DNA from: JAWLHU01 sp049325315 | GTDB taxonomy: Bacteria > Bacillota > Sulfobacillia > Symbiobacteriales > Symbiobacteriaceae | Assembly (NCBI GenBank): GCA_049325315.1 | Contig: JBMONB010000132.1 | Span: 1-64,000 of the forward strand | Length of the DNA: 64,000 bases | Reading direction: 5' to 3' | Shown: positions 1-8,115 of the stretch, one piece after another | Layout: every line of letters begins with the position of its first letter | How positions within the stretch are numbered: the stretch's first letter is position 1 | The notes under the pieces: model-generated | Database searches by the model: none | Seen by the model: only the letters and a program-made list of their open reading frames with translations | What the model was told of the DNA's origin: nothing | Position numbers and translations under genes: made by a program

Positions 1-200
1 GGTTGAAGGAGGCCATTGAGAAGAAGCTTTTTGCCGACATGAAAAACGTGGTCAAGATTACCACGTCGACCCGAACGCCCGACCCGGAGCAGCAGAAGCG
101 GATCAACGAGGTGGTGCGGCGGCTGATTGACGATCACGGCTACTGCGAGGTCTGCGCCAACGAACTGCTCCGGTATGTCGGCACCCTCTTGAGCCGATAG
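1..200 (+). CDS. prkA: PrkA-type serine protein kinase, C-terminal end (partial)
   Basis: Only the last 65 or so residues are present; the gene runs off the left edge. The tail contains KLFADMKNVVKITTSTRTPD and ends CANELLRYVGTLLSR, which I recognise as the conserved C-terminus of the PrkA AAA+/kinase family. In Bacillus-type bacteria PrkA is usually found with YeaH/YhbH and SpoVR proteins and is linked to sporulation and stress. A terminator follows directly. The kinase core is not visible, so activity cannot be judged. Confidence 0.85.
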   Translation, partial: LKEAIEKKLFADMKNVVKITTSTRTPDPEQQKRINEVVRRLIDDHGYCEVCANELLRYVGTLLSR

Positions 201-204
201 GGAA

Positions 205-233
205 GGCGGGACCCTTCAGTGGGTCCCGCCTTT
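205..233 (+). terminator. Rho-independent terminator after prkA
   Basis: A perfect 10-bp stem (GGCGGGACCC / GGGTCCCGCC) with a 6-nt loop is followed by TTT. It begins four bases after the prkA stop and also separates prkA from the convergent dehydrogenase gene. Confidence 0.85.
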
Positions 234-236
234 GCA

Positions 237-1370
237 TCAGGAATGTTCGACCTGGACCCAGCGGCGCTCCCCGGCGGAACGTGCCACGGCCTCCAGCACG
301 AGTTGGTTGCGCAGACCGTCCATGAAGTCAGGGGCCGGGCTGTATCCGCCCGCCACGCCGCAGAGCAGTTCATATACCAGGTGGACGAAGGTGTGCTCGT
401 AGCCGATGATGTGACCGGGGGGCCACCAGTTGGCAACGTAGGGATGGACGGGTTCCGTTACGTTGATCGTCCGCCACCCCTGAAGGGACGGGGGATCGTC
501 GTGGAAGTAGACCTGCAGATTGTTCATGTTCTCCAGATCCCAGCGGATCGAACCCTTGCTGCCGTTGATCTCGAACCGGTTGCCGTTCCGGTTGCCGCCG
601 GCGAAACGGGTCGCCTCGAAGGTGCCCACGGCGCCGCCTTCAAACCGGGCGAGGAAGAGCGAGGCATCGTCCACGGTGACGGGCGCTCGCTGCTCTGGGC
701 TGCCCTCCACGGGCCGCTCCTTGATAAAGGTCTCCAGCAGCCCTGCCACCTCGGTGATCTCGCCCACCAGGAATCTGGCCAGATCGATGATGTGCGCGGC
801 GAGATCGCCGTGCGCCCCCGAGCCGGTCTGCTCCTGCTGCAGCCGCCATACCAGCGGGAACTGGGGGTCCATGATCCAGTCCTGCAGGTAGGTGGCCCGC
901 CAGTGGTAGATCTGACCGATCGTGCCGTCGGTGATCAGCTTCCGGGCCAACTGCACGGCGGGCGCATAGCGGTAGTTATGGCAGATCATATGGACCACGC
1001 CGGCTTCCTGCACCGCTGCCAGCATGGCTCGCGCCTCCGCAGCGTTCATGGCAAGCGGCTTTTCGCAGAGGATATGCTTCCCTGCCCTGGCAGCGGCTAT
1101 GGCGATTTCGGCGTGGTTGTAGTTCGGGGTGCTGATATCGACCAGGTCGATGTCGGGCCGCTCAATCAGCCGGCGCCAATCGGTCTCCACCGTGTTCCAG
1201 CCATACTTCTCCGCCGCAGCCCGCACCCCGGCCTCGTCGCGCCCACAGAGCGCCTCCATGGTCGGGACGACCGGGGGGTCGAAGAACAGGGCCACATCTT
1301 TGTAGGCGTGGCTGTGTGCCTTGCCCATGAACTTGTAGCCGATCAGTCCGACCTTCAGTTCTCTGGCCAT
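237..1370 (-). CDS. Gfo/Idh/MocA family NAD(P)-dependent sugar oxidoreductase
   Basis: A 377-residue protein starting MARELKVGLIGYKFMGKAHS. It has an N-terminal Rossmann dinucleotide motif and the family EKP signature (CEKPLAM, near residue 100), followed by the alpha/beta C-terminal domain. Members oxidise or rearrange sugars, inositols and their derivatives; the substrate is not readable here. The start was chosen because GGAGGGG lies 8 nt upstream; an in-frame start further upstream would run into the preceding gene. It is the last gene of a five-gene minus operon headed by a GH31 enzyme, and follows a sugar isomerase gene by 16 nt. Confidence 0.88.
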   Translation of the reverse strand: MARELKVGLIGYKFMGKAHSHAYKDVALFFDPPVVPTMEALCGRDEAGVRAAAEKYGWNTVETDWRRLIERPDIDLVDISTPNYNHAEIAIAAARAGKHILCEKPLAMNAAEARAMLAAVQEAGVVHMICHNYRYAPAVQLARKLITDGTIGQIYHWRATYLQDWIMDPQFPLVWRLQQEQTGSGAHGDLAAHIIDLARFLVGEITEVAGLLETFIKERPVEGSPEQRAPVTVDDASLFLARFEGGAVGTFEATRFAGGNRNGNRFEINGSKGSIRWDLENMNNLQVYFHDDPPSLQGWRTINVTEPVHPYVANWWPPGHIIGYEHTFVHLVYELLCGVAGGYSPAPDFMDGLRNQLVLEAVARSAGERRWVQVEHS

Positions 1371-1386
1371 CGTTTTTCCCCTCCCA

Positions 1387-2379
1387 TTAGCGCCGGAAGG
1401 CGTCCTCAAACGAGCCCCCCGCGGCTGGCGGGAAGTCCGTTCGCCGCACAAAGGCGCATGCTTCGGTGGCGCCAAACTCCCGGTTCATGCCGTTGTCCTC
1501 CCACTCCACGGAGAGCGGGCCCCGGTAGCCGATCTGGTTGAGCGCCCGGAAGACCTCCCGGAAATCGACGCTGCCCCGGCCGGGCGACTGGAAATCCCAC
1601 CCCCGCCGTGAGTCGCCAAACGGCAGGTGGGAGCTGAGGATGCTGTTGCGGCCGTTCAGCTTGACGATGGCATCCTTCACATGGACGTGGAAGATCCGGT
1701 CCGGGAACTCGTGGATGAACTGAACCGGGTCAACGCCTACCCAGACCAGGTGGCTCGGGTCGAAGTTGAAGCCAAAGGCCGGGTGGTTGCCAACCGCCTC
1801 CAGCGACCGCCGGGCGGTGTAGATGTCGAAGGCGATCTCGGTGGGGTGGACCTCCAGCGCAAACCGGACCCCTTCGGCCTGGAACACGTCGAGGATCGGG
1901 CCCCAGGTTCCGGCGAACAGGTCGTAGCCTGCCGTGATCTCCGCCTCGGTGACCGGCGGGAACGGATAGATCAGGTGCCAGATCGGCGAGCCGGTGAAGC
2001 CGTTGACGAGATCAACCCCCAGCCGGCGAGCCGCCCTGGCGGTCCGCTTCATCTCGTCGATGGCCCAGGCCCGCTTCGCCTCCGGGTCGCCGGCCACCTC
2101 GGCCGGCGCCCAGGCGTCGGACCGGGGGTTTGGCGGGTCCAGCACGATCTGGCCGACCAGGTGGTTGGAGATGGCCCAGACCTTAAGACCGTGCTCCGCC
2201 AGCAGGGACCGGCGGGCGTCGCAGTAGCCGGGGTCCGACAGCGCCCTGGCCACCTCAAAGTGGTCGCCCCAGCAGGCCAATTCGAGTCCGTCGTAGCCGA
2301 AACCGCGAGCCTTCCGGGCCATCTCTTCAATCGGCAGGTCGGCCCACTGACCGGTGAACAGAGTGACAGGGCGATTCAT
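1387..2379 (-). CDS. Sugar phosphate isomerase/epimerase (AP-endonuclease-2 TIM barrel)
   Basis: A 330-residue protein. It has metal-ligand-like segments typical of the xylose-isomerase-like TIM barrel: ALEVHPTEIAFD, NFDPSHLVWVG, HVHVKDA and LSVEWED. The Glu, Asp, His and Glu residues in these segments are spaced as expected for a divalent-metal isomerase/epimerase. A ribosome site (GAAGGGAGAG) precedes the ATG. It lies between a second, shorter TIM-barrel gene upstream and a Gfo/Idh/MocA gene downstream. That pairing is common in inositol and sugar catabolic clusters. The exact substrate is unknown. Confidence 0.85.
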   Translation of the reverse strand: MNRPVTLFTGQWADLPIEEMARKARGFGYDGLELACWGDHFEVARALSDPGYCDARRSLLAEHGLKVWAISNHLVGQIVLDPPNPRSDAWAPAEVAGDPEAKRAWAIDEMKRTARAARRLGVDLVNGFTGSPIWHLIYPFPPVTEAEITAGYDLFAGTWGPILDVFQAEGVRFALEVHPTEIAFDIYTARRSLEAVGNHPAFGFNFDPSHLVWVGVDPVQFIHEFPDRIFHVHVKDAIVKLNGRNSILSSHLPFGDSRRGWDFQSPGRGSVDFREVFRALNQIGYRGPLSVEWEDNGMNREFGATEACAFVRRTDFPPAAGGSFEDAFRR

Positions 2380-2406
2380 GGTCCATCTCTCCCTTCAGAC
2401 TTCAGG

Positions 2407-3174
2407 TCACCCCTGGGTTGTCGCTGTGAGGAGCCCCCGCAGGTTCTGCAAGCTCAGGCGGACGGAGTCGAACGGGCTGCCGGCACAAAGGTCCTGCTCA
2501 ACCACCAGCCACTCCACGCCCGCCTCCTGGCACCAGGCCAGAATGGGGCGGAACTCCACCTGACCCGTGCCAATCTCAGCAAAGCTGCCCAATTCGTCCG
2601 GGGTCATATCTTTCAGGTGAATCAGCGGCATGCGCCCGCGATAGGGCTGAATGAAGGCAGCGGGGTTCAGACCGGCCTTCTGTGCCCAGTAGACGTCAAT
2701 CTCGGCGAGAATCCGGTTTCCCGGCACCGGTTCCAGCAGGTACTCCAGGGCGGTTTGCCCGTCGATCTCGACGGCGAACTCGAAGTCGTGGTTGTGGTAG
2801 CTGAGCCGCAGTCCGCTCCCAGCCAGCGCTTCGGCCACCTGGTTCAGCTCCTTCCGCAGTTGGCGGTAGGTGGCCTCGTTGCGCATCTCCAGCGGCAGCC
2901 ACGGGCAGACCAGGGTCCGGCAGCCAAGGGCCTCGGCTTCGGCGACCACCGCCGGAAGATCTGTCATCAGCCTGGCATACGGGACGTGCATGCCCGCTGT
3001 TACCAGGCCCGTCTCCCGGAGAACCGCCACGATCTGCTCCAGAGGCCAGCCCTGAAGCCCGGCAAACTCCACGCCCTCATAGCCCATCTCGCTCAAGGCC
3101 CGGAGTACAGACGGAAAGTCCTGCCTGGCCTCATTGCGCAGGGTGTATAGCTGGACACCAATCCGTGGATTCAT
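2407..3174 (-). CDS. Sugar phosphate isomerase/epimerase, short TIM-barrel form
   Basis: A 255-residue protein starting MNPRIGVQLYTLRNEARQDF, the usual opening of the xylose-isomerase-like TIM-barrel family. LSYHNHDFEF, AEIDVYWAQKAG and LIHLKDM supply the probable metal-binding residues. The start ATG overlaps the stop of the preceding gene in TGATG and has GGAGGTGGAG just upstream, so translation is probably coupled. It is one of two adjacent but only distantly similar isomerase-like genes, which suggests successive steps rather than a simple duplication. Confidence 0.85.
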   Translation of the reverse strand: MNPRIGVQLYTLRNEARQDFPSVLRALSEMGYEGVEFAGLQGWPLEQIVAVLRETGLVTAGMHVPYARLMTDLPAVVAEAEALGCRTLVCPWLPLEMRNEATYRQLRKELNQVAEALAGSGLRLSYHNHDFEFAVEIDGQTALEYLLEPVPGNRILAEIDVYWAQKAGLNPAAFIQPYRGRMPLIHLKDMTPDELGSFAEIGTGQVEFRPILAWCQEAGVEWLVVEQDLCAGSPFDSVRLSLQNLRGLLTATTQG

Positions 3175-4292
3175 CACTCCACCTCCCAAGCAACCGTAAA
3201 ATCAGGCAGTCCGGCCGGCAGTCCCGCCGGTCGCTCGCAGCTGGTGGTCAGCCCTACATGGCGCCCTTCCGCAGAGGCCTCGTGGATGGCGTGCATGATC
3301 TCCAGGACGTGGAGAGCGAGATCGCCTGAGGCCCGGTGGGGGCGCCCGGCCCGGAGGGCTGCGCACATGTCTGCCAGGCCCATGCCCCGGCTGTTGCTGC
3401 TGCTCCCGTGGGTCAGCCCCACCTCCTGCCACTCCTGCTGGCCGGCGCGCAGCAGGCGGACCGGCCCGCCGAAGTGGTTCGGGTCGGGCACGCTGAGCAC
3501 GCCGGCTGAGCCGTAGATCTCGATCCGGGGGAGCTGCGACCTCCAGACATCGAAGCTGGTGATGATCGTGGCGACGGGACCGGCGGCAAAGTCAATCAGA
3601 CCGGAGACGTGGGTGGGCGTCTCGACCTTGATCTTCTGTCCGTACCGGGCACTGCTGGTGATCGTTCGCTCGGGGCGGCTGATCCGGGCGGAGCCGGTCA
3701 CCCGGCTGGCGGGGCCGAGCATGGTGATCAGCGCTGTCAGGTAGTAAGGGCCCATGTCGAACATGGGGCCGGCGCCGGCCTTGTAGAAGAACTCGGGATC
3801 CGGATGCCAGCTCTCCGGTCCTGAACCCATCATGAAGGCGGTGGCAGCCAGGGGGGTGCCGATCTCCCCCTGGTCGATCAGGTAACGGCAGGTCTGCAGC
3901 CCTGCGCCCAGGAACGTGTCGGGTGCGCAGCCGACGCGGACGCCCCGGGCCCGGGCCGCCTCCAACACCTGCCTGCCGTCGGTCAGCGTGACGGCAAGTG
4001 GCTTCTCATTGAAGACTGACTTTCCCGCTGCAATGGCAGCGAGGGCGATCTCGGCATGAACCGCCGGCACCGTGAGGTTCAGCACGACCTCAATCTCCGG
4101 GTCCGCCAGCAGTTCCGAGACCGCCAGCGCTCTTGGCACACCAAACTGTGCCGCGCAGGCGTGGGCCCGCTCCGGGATCAAGTCGGCACAGGCGACGATC
4201 TCGAACTCCCGGAATTCCTTCCCGTTCTTCAGATAGGTAGCGCTGATATTGCCGCAGCCAATCAGGCCTACCTTCACCCGTCCATTACCCAT
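3174..4292 (-). CDS. Gfo/Idh/MocA family oxidoreductase
   Basis: A 372-residue protein starting MGNGRVKVGLIGCGNIS, a Rossmann GxGxxx motif. FNEKPLAV carries the family EKP signature, and the substrate domain contains MFDMGPYYLTALITMLG. The ATG at 4292 was chosen over the one at 4298 because AGGAGG lies 9 nt before it. It overlaps the end of the GH31 gene by 8 nt and the next gene by 1 nt, so the three are transcribed and probably translated together. It is likely to act on a sugar released by the GH31 enzyme; the substrate is not determined. Confidence 0.87.
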   Translation of the reverse strand: MGNGRVKVGLIGCGNISATYLKNGKEFREFEIVACADLIPERAHACAAQFGVPRALAVSELLADPEIEVVLNLTVPAVHAEIALAAIAAGKSVFNEKPLAVTLTDGRQVLEAARARGVRVGCAPDTFLGAGLQTCRYLIDQGEIGTPLAATAFMMGSGPESWHPDPEFFYKAGAGPMFDMGPYYLTALITMLGPASRVTGSARISRPERTITSSARYGQKIKVETPTHVSGLIDFAAGPVATIITSFDVWRSQLPRIEIYGSAGVLSVPDPNHFGGPVRLLRAGQQEWQEVGLTHGSSSNSRGMGLADMCAALRAGRPHRASGDLALHVLEIMHAIHEASAEGRHVGLTTSCERPAGLPAGLPDFTVAWEVE

Positions 4293-6630
4293 GACCATTC
4301 GCCTCCTGATCAAGCAGCCGGATGCCAACAACAGCAACCCCTGGAGCCGGAAGAATGCGCACGCCCGACGGCGTCGCTTCTACACCGGCGCCCTCAACAG
4401 ATGCCACGCGAAAAACCCCTCGGAGGAGCAGGCTCCACGGCCACTCCCCTCCGCTTACACGGACCGTGACCGTCTCGGCTTCCCGCTGCACGTGGGCGGT
4501 CAGTTCCGGGACGCCCCGGGTGCTGGTGACGGTGGCCGAGGCGCTTTGCCCGTCGCCCAGCCCGAACACGTGAAACTCTACACCATCGGCGTACGGATAA
4601 TCGGGCCGGTTATCTTCACGTCCCACCGCCACAACCGAATTGGGCCGGACATAGAGCGGCAGGCTCATGTAGCTGTGGTGCTCACTCCGCCATATCCCGC
4701 CCTCTACCTGCTCTCCCGTAAGGAAGTGGGTCCACCGTCCCCTTGGCAGATAGAAGCTGACGTTTCCATCTTGGCTGAAGACGGGCGCTACCAGGAGCGA
4801 CTCGCCCAGCATGTACTGCCGGTCCAGGAAGTAGCAGGTTGGGTCGCCGGGGAACTCCAGCAGCATGGCTCGCATCACCGGAACGCCCGTCTGCGCAGCC
4901 TCACAGGCGGCCGCGAACAGGTAGGGCATCAACCGGCACTTGAGCTTGGTGAAGAAACGGAGCACGTCGACCGCCTCGTCGTCAAAGAGCCAGGGCACCC
5001 GATACGAATGGTTGCCGTGCAGCCGGCTGTGGCTGGAGAGCAGCCCGAAGGCGGTCCACCGCTTGTAGAGGTCGGCGGGGGCGGTGCTCTCAAACCCGCC
5101 AATATCGTGACTCCAGAAGCCAAAGCCGGACAGGCCCAAAGAGAGGCCGCCACGCAGGCTCTCCGCCATCGACTCGTAGGTGGCAAAGGAATCGCCGCCC
5201 CAGTGAACGGGGAACCGCTGACCTCCGGCGGTGGCCGACCGCGCGAAGAGCACGGCCTCGCCCTGGCCGAGTCGTTCCTCCAGCACCTCAAAGACGACCT
5301 TGTTGTACAGGTAGGAGTAATAGTTGTGCATTTTCTGCGGGTCGGAGCCATCGAAGTAGACCACGTCGGTCGGAATGCGCTCACCGAAGTCCGTCTTGAA
5401 TCCATGCACGCCCATATCGATCAGCCGCCGCAGGTGATCGGCGTACCACCGGCAGGCCTCTGGGTTGGTGAAATCCACGATCCCCATCCCGGGCTGCCAC
5501 TTGTCCCACTGCCAGACGTCCCCGTCTGCTCGTTTCAGGAGATACCCGTTGGCCGCAGCTTCGTCAAAGAGCGAGGACTGCTGGGCGATGTAAGGGTTAA
5601 GCCAGACGCAGATTCTCAGGCCCTTTTCATGGAGACGCCGCAGCATCGGCTCGGGCTCCGGGAAGACCACCGGGTCCCAGTTGAAGTCCATCCACTGAAA
5701 CGCCTTCATCCAGAAGCAGTCGAAGTGGAAGACGTGGAGCGGTAGATCTCGCTCCTTCATCCCGTCGACAAAATGCGTCACCGTCTCCTCATCGTAATCG
5801 GTCGTAAAACTGGTCGTCAGCCAGAGCCCGAAGGACCAGGCGGGGGGCAGGGCGGGTCTGCCGGTCAGCCGGGTATAGTTCTCGAGCACCTGCTTCGGCG
5901 AAGGTCCGGCGATAATGAAGTACTCCAGATACTGGCCGGCCACGCTGAGTTGAACCTTGGAGACCTTCTCCGATGCCACTTCGAAGGAGACGGCCTCGGG
6001 GTGGTTGACAAAGACGCCGTAGCCCTTGCTGGAGAGGTAGAAGGGCACGTTCTTGTACGCCTGTTCCGTGCTGGTCCCACCGTCGCAGTTCCAGGTCTCC
6101 ACCACCTGCCCGTTTTTGATAAACGGGGTAAAACGCTCGCCAAGGCCATAGACATACTCGCCGACCGAGAGGTCCAGCTGCTCCCGCACATAGCTCTGGT
6201 TGCCGGCGGCGGAGATATAGGCCATCGATCTGGGTCCGCTCCCGGTAATCCGGTCACCGTCATAGAAGAGATCCATCGCCCAGCGATCCTTGCGAAAGGA
6301 GACGCGCAGGTTGCCGCTGGAGAGATAGGCCTCGGTGGCGGACTCTCCGGTTTCCACCGGGGTCCCTGGGTCCTGGTAAATGGCAAACGCCGGTGAGCGA
6401 GGCCGCCCGCCCTTGTGGTGATAAATGCGCACGCAGATCACATCGGGCATCGGCGAGGAGCAGTGGACCGTGAGCAAGGGGGTATCGATCTGTGCCCAGC
6501 GATGCTGCGTGGGGCGGGGCGAGGCGTAGATGGTGAGGGAATCGGGCCCGGCGCGCAGATCGAAGAGCTCAACCGGTGTGACGATGTCATACCCGGGTCG
6601 GATCAGCCAGTTCCCGTCGGTGAATTTCAT
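4285..6630 (-). CDS. GH31 alpha-glycosidase, alpha-xylosidase (YicI)-like
   Basis: A 781-residue retaining alpha-glycosidase. The nucleophile motif GFKTDFGERIP (Asp near 414) and the acid/base motif HWGGDSFATYESM (Asp near 480) are both intact. The KTDFGE form is the one seen in YicI-type alpha-xylosidases, so cleavage of alpha-linked xylose from xyloglucan oligomers is the best guess; other GH31 specificities are possible. No signal peptide is visible, so it should act in the cytoplasm on imported oligosaccharides. It heads the minus operon, with GAGGTGA before the ATG. The promoter must lie in 6631-6806, which it shares with a divergent small gene. Confidence 0.92.
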   Translation of the reverse strand: MKFTDGNWLIRPGYDIVTPVELFDLRAGPDSLTIYASPRPTQHRWAQIDTPLLTVHCSSPMPDVICVRIYHHKGGRPRSPAFAIYQDPGTPVETGESATEAYLSSGNLRVSFRKDRWAMDLFYDGDRITGSGPRSMAYISAAGNQSYVREQLDLSVGEYVYGLGERFTPFIKNGQVVETWNCDGGTSTEQAYKNVPFYLSSKGYGVFVNHPEAVSFEVASEKVSKVQLSVAGQYLEYFIIAGPSPKQVLENYTRLTGRPALPPAWSFGLWLTTSFTTDYDEETVTHFVDGMKERDLPLHVFHFDCFWMKAFQWMDFNWDPVVFPEPEPMLRRLHEKGLRICVWLNPYIAQQSSLFDEAAANGYLLKRADGDVWQWDKWQPGMGIVDFTNPEACRWYADHLRRLIDMGVHGFKTDFGERIPTDVVYFDGSDPQKMHNYYSYLYNKVVFEVLEERLGQGEAVLFARSATAGGQRFPVHWGGDSFATYESMAESLRGGLSLGLSGFGFWSHDIGGFESTAPADLYKRWTAFGLLSSHSRLHGNHSYRVPWLFDDEAVDVLRFFTKLKCRLMPYLFAAACEAAQTGVPVMRAMLLEFPGDPTCYFLDRQYMLGESLLVAPVFSQDGNVSFYLPRGRWTHFLTGEQVEGGIWRSEHHSYMSLPLYVRPNSVVAVGREDNRPDYPYADGVEFHVFGLGDGQSASATVTSTRGVPELTAHVQREAETVTVRVSGGEWPWSLLLRGVFRVASVEGAGVEATPSGVRILPAPGVAVVGIRLLDQEANGHG

Positions 6631-6806
6631 CGGCTCACCTCATCGTCAGATTCAACCGCAGCGAGGGTTGTCGTGCCCGGGTCGTCCTTCGGAAGGAGAG
6701 CGGGGTCACTCTTCCGACAGAGCGAAGGTTCCCTCCCCCGGACGATGTGTGGTGGCTTCGTGCCTGATATGGTGAAGCCAGAAGCGATTCAGAGGAGGGG
6801 ATCATT

Positions 6807-6980
6807 GTGGCGAGGCTCGACGCTGTTCGTCTCGAAATGGTGGCTGTATTGGGGATGCTGAGGACTGGCAAGAACCTGCAGGAGATCGCCGAGGCCCTCC
6901 ATGTCCCGGTAACCGCCGTGGGCACGGCCACGCAGCAGTGGTCCTGCGAGCAGGCCCGGGAGATGTGGGGACGCCTCTAA
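6807..6980 (+). CDS. Small helix-turn-helix-like protein (57 aa)
   Basis: A GTG-started 57-residue frame preceded by AGAGGAGGGG at 6-nt spacing, one of the best ribosome sites nearby. The middle, KNLQEIAEALHVPVTAVGTA, looks like a sigma-70/LuxR-style helix-turn-helix (EIAxxLxVPxxxV). It is divergent from the GH31 operon and is followed by its own terminator at 7006. It may be a tiny DNA-binding regulator of the flanking operons; the family is not recognised. Confidence 0.6.
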   Translation: MARLDAVRLEMVAVLGMLRTGKNLQEIAEALHVPVTAVGTATQQWSCEQAREMWGRL

Positions 6981-7005
6981 ACCCGTACATAGCGGCACAG
7001 CACAG

Positions 7006-7034
7006 CCCGTGCGCTCTTGGAGCGTGCGGGTTTT
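7006..7034 (+). terminator. Rho-independent terminator of the small HTH gene
   Basis: An 11-bp stem, CCCGTGCGCTC with GAGCGTGCGGG (two G-U pairs), with a 3-nt loop followed by TTTT. It lies 25 nt after the stop codon. Confidence 0.75.
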
Positions 7035-7070
7035 CCTGTTCACTCCCATGGGGGCAAACGCACGGGACGG

Positions 7071-7102
7071 AAAAACCCCCTGCCCACGGCCGTGAACGGG
7101 GG
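7071..7102 (-). terminator. Rho-independent terminator of the esterase operon
   Basis: Read on the minus strand, CCCCC pairs with GGGGG around an inner CACGGCCGTG palindrome and is followed by TTTTT. It lies just after the stop of the esterase gene and closes the 11575-7121 operon. Confidence 0.7.
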
Positions 7103-7120
7103 ATCTCCATTGTCGCGGGG

Positions 7121-8092
7121 TCATCCCCAGACAGATTGTAGGAACTTCACCTTCGCCAGGGTCTGGTAGGAGCCGCCGCCCTCATGCTGGTTATAGGGGT
7201 AGACCTCGATCTGCTTCGGGCCGGCGTAATGGTTATAGGCCGCAAAGACGGTGGATGGCGGACAGACCATATCCATCAACCCGGCAGAGAAGAGCGCCGG
7301 GCCCTTGGCGCGGGCCGCAAAGTTGACCCCGTCGAAGTAGGCGAGCGTCTGGAAGAGCGTCTCCACATGGTCGCGGTGAACCTGGAGGTACCGGGAGATC
7401 TCGGCGTACGGGTAGGTATCGACGATCTCCGTTGCCCGCCGGTAGTGACAGAGGAAGGGCACGTCGGCCATGACCGCAGAGATGGTGGGGTCCAGGCCGG
7501 CCACAGCCAGGCTGATGCCGCCTCCCTGGCTCCCGCCGCTCACGGCGACCCGCTTCGGGTCCACCGCAGGGTGGCTCCGGGCTGCCTCCACCGCCCGAAC
7601 GGCATCGGTAAAGACCCGCCGGTAGTAGTACGTGCGGGGATTGAGGATCCCCCGGGTCATGAACCCCGGGTGGTGGGGGTTCCCGCCGTCCGGTTCCGGG
7701 TCGGGGGTGTCGCCGCGAAGCCAGGAGCTCCCCTGGCCCCGGGTATCCATAATGAAGTGGGCCCGCCCGGCCGCGCTCCAGAGCAGCCAGTCGGTCGGGA
7801 AGCCACGCCCTCCACCATACCCGAGATACTCAACCACACACGGCAGAGGTCCCGACCGCTGGCGGGGCATCAGCAGCCACCCCTTGATCCGCTGCCCGCC
7901 GTACCCGCTGAAGGTGACGTCGTAGGTCTCAAGGAGGCCGAGCCCGTAGTCCACTGCGGCAAACTCAGGGTGGAGGAGGAAGCGGCGGGCGTCAGCCAGG
8001 GTCTCCGCCCAGAAACCGTCGAAGTCAGCCGGCTCCGTCCGAGCCGGCCTATAGCTCCTTAACTGGTCCAGATCCAGATCAAAGAATGCCAT
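7121..8092 (-). CDS. Acetyl xylan esterase / cephalosporin-C deacetylase family (CE7-like)
   Basis: A 323-residue alpha/beta hydrolase starting MAFFDLDLDQLRSYRP. The nucleophile elbow is GGSQGG (Ser near 188), with an Asp in SAGLMDMVCPPS (near 274) and a His in NQHEGG (near 303). The RGQG segment typical of the CE7 oxyanion region is present. Family members remove acetyl groups from short oligosaccharides in the cytoplasm. GGAGG lies 8 nt before the chosen ATG. It follows the beta-mannosidase gene in the same operon, which fits deacetylation of acetylated mannan or xylan oligomers. Confidence 0.88.
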   Translation of the reverse strand: MAFFDLDLDQLRSYRPARTEPADFDGFWAETLADARRFLLHPEFAAVDYGLGLLETYDVTFSGYGGQRIKGWLLMPRQRSGPLPCVVEYLGYGGGRGFPTDWLLWSAAGRAHFIMDTRGQGSSWLRGDTPDPEPDGGNPHHPGFMTRGILNPRTYYYRRVFTDAVRAVEAARSHPAVDPKRVAVSGGSQGGGISLAVAGLDPTISAVMADVPFLCHYRRATEIVDTYPYAEISRYLQVHRDHVETLFQTLAYFDGVNFAARAKGPALFSAGLMDMVCPPSTVFAAYNHYAGPKQIEVYPYNQHEGGGSYQTLAKVKFLQSVWG

Positions 8093-8115
8093 GAACATGT
8101 CCTCCACACACGAGA

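Noticed and set aside
6802..7124. Two overlapping minus-strand frames of about 100 codons opposite the small HTH gene
   Set aside because: They run through two terminator hairpins, have no ribosome site, and are Arg/Pro/Ser-rich shadows.
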